Shown in pieces: positions 8,601-11,727 of a DNA stretch of 11,727 nucleotides. The stretch comes from Entamoeba invadens IP1 (taxonomy: Eukaryota; Evosea; Mastigamoebida; Endamoebidae). Position 1 is the first letter of the stretch, and the number at the start of each line of letters is the position of its first letter. The stretch covers positions 9,176 to 20,902 of the forward strand of contig NW_004443566.1 of assembly GCF_000330505.1 (NCBI RefSeq), written 5' to 3'. Position numbers and translations under genes: made by a program. The notes under the pieces are model-generated. The model was not told where the DNA came from and did not search any database. It was given only the letters and a program-made list of their open reading frames with translations.

Positions 8601-9914
8601 TTTTAGTTTTAGCATATTGTCAACAAAAAATTCAAAAATTTTTTTAGAGTTAAAATGTTTTTAAAAATTGGTAAAACTATAGTTAACGATTTAAACAAAA
8701 TTTTTATATTGTTTAAATCATCATTACAATATGTGATAATCCAGTTTTAAAGAACAACAATTGAACAATAAAAAGCATATGATATTATGGGATGCAGAGT
8801 TTTTAAAATCAAATAACAATATTCACTCATTATAATTGTAATATACACAAAAAATACTAACAACCAATAAAAATTATTAGAAATAATTTTAGTGATTTCA
8901 ACATAAAATTTTTATTTTAACAATTAATATACCTTTTCAACATACACATTATTATTAATTGTAAATGTTTATTTGTCAGTTTAACAAAGGTTTTGAATAG
9001 TTCATTCGTGTCTTTTTTAAATTAAAGTATTAATTAAACAATCAAATAGAAGTAATTTTATTATCTTTAGCAATAATACAGAACAAACAATGTATTATTT
9101 TTTGAATGAAGTCAACCATATTACTTTCAAAACAGTTAAACTTATCTTTAATTAATTTTCTTGATAAAAAAAGATCATTCAATATACGATAATAATCAGT
9201 CAAAATAATAATAATCACCCAATAAAAAACATTATCAAAGCAACTTTAAATAAGTTTTATTTGCATGTATAATTTACAATTGAAAGGTTTTGGTGTACAA
9301 TTATAACAACACAAAGATATATGTATATTGTTGTATTTTAAAGTAATTTGAAAATAATTTTGTGTCTAATATAAATTATCGTTTTATTTTTCTTCATTTT
9401 ATCATATGGTATAAATAATTGTGTTTTGTCATTTTCATTTTGTTTTTCAAAAATGATAATGTTGTTTACCATTTTAATGTTTTTTAAGTTTTTTTCAATA
9501 ACATGATCGTTTGGCCGACTCTGCTTTAATTACAAAAAAATCAATACAAAACTTTTTTTTTGTAAAATATAAAAGTACATGATATTATAAACAAGTTAGT
9601 AAACCAATTGTATGTATATTGACTTATACACACCTATTACAAGAGCATATAATTAAAAGATGATCACCCATTTGTTTATATAAATTATTTAACCAATTAA
9701 AAAAAATGTATGACATAATAGTAGACAAGTACAGCATTGACTGTGCTGTGTTGCTTTGTAAAACAATAAATATCTCATAATATCTAATTGTCAAAATATT
9801 ACTTAAAAAAAATACAAACAAAAAAATCTTTTTTGTTTTGTTCGTAAATTTGGTTTTAAAATAAAATTAAAAATTATGATTATTTTTATTATATTTTGTT
9901 TGAAAAATAATAAC
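8601..9914. other. AT-rich spacer
   Basis: A long, strongly AT-rich stretch with poly-A and poly-T runs and short chance palindromes (for example AAAATTATT/AATAATTTT near 8872-8892). A 65-codon minus-strand frame at 9624-9821 lacks coding features. The only G/C-rich patch is around 9505-9525 (GATCGTTTGGCCGACTCTGC), part of which is the reverse complement of a string in the island at 8541. Confidence 0.5.
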
Positions 9915-9945
9915 AATAAAAAAGCAAAGGTTTTGCTTTTTTATT
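9915..9945. repeat. Perfect 14-bp stem, 3-base loop hairpin
   Basis: The arm AATAAAAAAGCAAA (9915-9928) is followed by GGT and then its exact reverse complement (9932-9945). In either transcription direction it would give a strong hairpin ending in a U-rich run, like a bidirectional terminator. In a eukaryote it could equally be a palindromic transposon footprint. It lies about 280 bases beyond the stop of the Cys-rich gene. Confidence 0.65.
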
Positions 9946-9964
9946 CAAAAAAGAATAGAATAAG

Positions 9965-10013
9965 TGGGTAATTAGGATATTGGTCTATTTAAAATCACTA
10001 TCCAAATTACCCA
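9965..10013. repeat. 15-bp imperfect inverted repeat downstream of Cys-rich gene
   Basis: TGGGTAATTAGGATA (9965-9979) and TATCCAAATTACCCA (9999-10013) pair at 14 of 15 positions around a 19-base loop. The right arm and part of the loop are inside the segment shared with 1521-1951; the left arm is not. It sits about 210 bases downstream of the Cys-rich gene's terminal stop, so it may fall in or near the transcript's 3' end. Confidence 0.6.
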
Positions 10014-10417
10014 TGTCACCGTTTATAACTAAAATGTTCAATTTCCTATTTTAATTTTTACGTTATAAAATTACGTTTTAGCAACAATAGTTTTTTTAGT
10101 TTTGGAAAGGATCAAAAATGATTAAAATAGTTAAATTGTTGAATAAATATATAAAATGTCATATCGTAGAGTTTTTTGTTGTTATGTTTCGTAACACAAT
10201 TGATAAATTTTTTAAGTTTAAAAATTTAGAGGAAGAAAGCCATAAGGATTAATGCTAAAATTGCGAAAACGGTATCAGCTCCATTGCATCTTCCTCCTTC
10301 CAATTTGTATTCAGCCATACATGCAGTGCATTCATTTACCTTTTCACAAGTTGCGCAGCCCTCAATAATACATTTAATGCATTTTTCATTGATTTTATCT
10401 GTTTTATATCCTTCTGG
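9985..10417 (-). repeat. Direct repeat copy B: 3' end of the Cys-rich gene
   Basis: This is the partner of 1521-1951, same orientation, about 8.5 kb away. It comprises the last 60-odd codons of the Cys-rich gene plus about 240 bases of downstream sequence. This copy is continuous with the full-length gene and keeps the last cysteine and an uncharged hydrophobic tail, so it is the more ancestral of the two. Confidence 0.88.
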
Positions 10418-11722
10418 ACACTTATCAATACACTTCAAAGTGTCAGCCATAAGATAGAAATTGGTCTTGCATTTACTGCACTTGTTGTCTTTGTCACAAA
10501 CATCGCAATTGGCAGTAGCACACGTATCACACTTTTTGACTGGAGTTTCAACTGGTTTACCAGTGGTGCATGTATCACCACATGTAAATTTATCTGCAGC
10601 AATGTATTTATTTTTACATTTAGTGCATTGTTCACCTTTTCCAACTGTTTCACAAGTTTCGCAGTCAGCAATAGTGCATTCTTCACACCTCAATGATTTT
10701 TTATCAGCTTTACCAGTTTTGCAAGTTGCAGCACATGTTCCATCAAGATTAACGTAATCAGTTGTTTTTGTACATTTGGTGCATTTTGTTGTTGTACTTA
10801 CAGCAACTTCTTCGCATGCAGCACATCCATTTCCACACGCATTTGCTGAAGAATCACACTTTTTATCTGTTGTTATTTTTCCAGTTGCACAATCAACACA
10901 TTTATTACCATTCATGTATTTGTTCTTAGTTTGTTTATTACATGTTAAACATTTGACACCATTGGTATCTGTTGTGTCTTTGATACACGTGGCACAATTA
11001 TACGCAGAGTTACAAGCAGTACACACACCTTCAGAAGAAATATATCCAACAAAATTTGGGTCACATTTTGAACAACCTTTGGCATCACATGAAACACAAT
11101 TAGATCCACATTTCGTGCATGTGTTGCCCTTTAGATAATACCCATTATTACAACCAGTACAAGTGTTAGCATCGCTGCAAGATAAACAGCCAGTTGCACA
11201 TCTTGTGCAAAAACCACTTTTAAAATAATAACCAGATGTGCATGAAAGACATGTTGTTTGATCAGCTTTGCACTTCGAACATCCCGTTGCAGTAGCACTT
11301 CACTTTACTTCTGCTTTGTAATTGCTTTATTCAAGATAATACCCTTCATTACACACAATGCAAGTTGAAGCATCATGGCAAACTGAACTATTAGTTGAAC
11401 ATTTTGTGCATGTTTTATCGTTTAGATAAAATCCACTTTTGCATTTAGTACAAGTGGTAGCATCGGTACATTTTGCACAATTACTTTGACATGCTTCGCA
11501 AGTTTATTCTTTAAGATAATAACCAAAATAACTATTATTACATACAGCACATCCAGATAAACATGCCTCGCATTTTCATTCTTTGAAATAGTATTTTATA
11601 TCACAGAAATCGCATTGATTTGGAGTATTTGTTTTGCATTTAAGGCAATTTTCTACAGGTGGATTACAATCATCAGAAAAAGCAGTAAACATTGTAAATG
11701 ATAAGAGGATTAGAGTTCTCAT
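10226..11722 (-). pseudogene. CxxC-rich, probably GPI-anchored surface protein gene with four in-frame stops
   Basis: One frame of 499 codons runs from ATG (11720-11722) to TAA (10226-10228). It begins with a clean signal peptide (MRTLILLSFTMFTAFS, then DDC), continues with roughly 32 CxxC pairs in furin/VSP-like repeats of the form GYYLK-x-x-C-x-x-C, and ends with a GGRCNGAD spacer and a hydrophobic tail (TVFAILALILMAFFL) typical of a GPI signal. Proteins of this build are cell-surface molecules in Entamoeba (Igl lectin-like) and in diplomonads (VSPs). The frame is broken by TGA at 11576-11578 (codon 49), TAA at 11504-11506 (73), TAA at 11327-11329 (132) and TGA at 11300-11302 (141), with no frameshift anywhere. 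The last 357 codons are open but have no suitable early ATG and no signal peptide. I read it as a recent pseudogene. Readthrough is possible but unsupported. A partial duplicate of its 3' end lies at 1521-1951. Confidence 0.85.
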
Positions 11723-11727
11723 TGAAT
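11720..11727 (-). promoter_or_regulatory. Initiator-like ATTCA directly before the ATG
   Basis: The minus strand reads ATTCAATG at the window edge. Entamoeba core promoters commonly have an initiator resembling AAAAATTCA at or just before the start codon, with very short 5' leaders. The match supports both this start and the tentative genus. TATA-like and GAAC elements would lie outside the window, and a five-base match is weak by itself. Confidence 0.4.

Noticed and set aside
9624..9821. 65-codon minus-strand frame
   Set aside because: It consists of low-complexity AT-rich sequence with no domain, no good start context and no neighbouring support.
10461..11138. Plus-strand open frames across the Cys-rich gene
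   Set aside because: They are antisense shadows. His/Val/Leu-rich translations are what the reverse complement of Cys/Thr/Lys-rich coding gives.
10226..11722. Reassigned stop codons (TAA as Gln, as in hexamitid diplomonads or ciliates) to explain the interrupted frames of the Cys-rich gene, MULE and small membrane ORF
   Set aside because: TGA also interrupts the Cys-rich and MULE frames, which that code does not explain. The 790-codon hAT frame has no internal TAA or TGA and ends in TGA, and the Cys-rich gene ends in TAA. Frameshifts in MULE and pogo show true decay.

Overview
The window looks like AT-rich, low-density DNA from a unicellular eukaryote. Entamoeba is my best guess, and a transposon-rich species such as the reptile parasite E. 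invadens would fit. This rests on long A/T-rich spacers, DNA transposases of the pogo, Mutator and hAT families side by side, a CxxC-rich surface-protein gene with signal peptide and GPI-like tail, and an ATTCA initiator-like motif directly against that gene's ATG. No database search was possible, so the genus is inference.

Layout. Positions 1-364 are AT-rich with nothing recognised. About 365-1495 (+) is a heavily broken pogo/Tigger-like (DDE_1) transposase pseudogene. Positions 1521-1951 are a truncated direct duplicate of the 3' end of the Cys-rich gene found at the far end of the window; its coding part is 1760-1951 (-). Positions 2471 to about 4058 (-) hold a Mutator-like (MULE) transposase pseudogene with its DDE residues still visible but broken by a TGA, a frameshift and a TAA. 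Positions 4020-6392 (+) hold an intact 790-residue hAT-type transposase ORF that runs divergently from, and overlaps, the 5' end of the MULE frame. Positions 7196-7510 (-) hold a small tail-anchored membrane protein ORF of unknown function. From about 7600 to 9980 the DNA is AT-rich, with a MITE-like inverted repeat, one higher-GC island and two hairpins near the end. Positions 10226-11722 (-) hold a 499-codon Cys-rich, probably GPI-anchored surface-protein gene. It keeps one reading frame from ATG to terminal stop but carries four premature stops.

The genes do not form a pathway. The window reads as a transposon graveyard containing one apparently intact transposase, bracketed by two same-orientation copies of the 3' end of a surface-protein gene. 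The most interesting points are the substitution-only breakage of the Cys-rich gene (three of four stops at the same repeat register), the duplicated 3' ends about 8.5 kb apart, and the MULE/hAT junction. I see no convincing new biological system.
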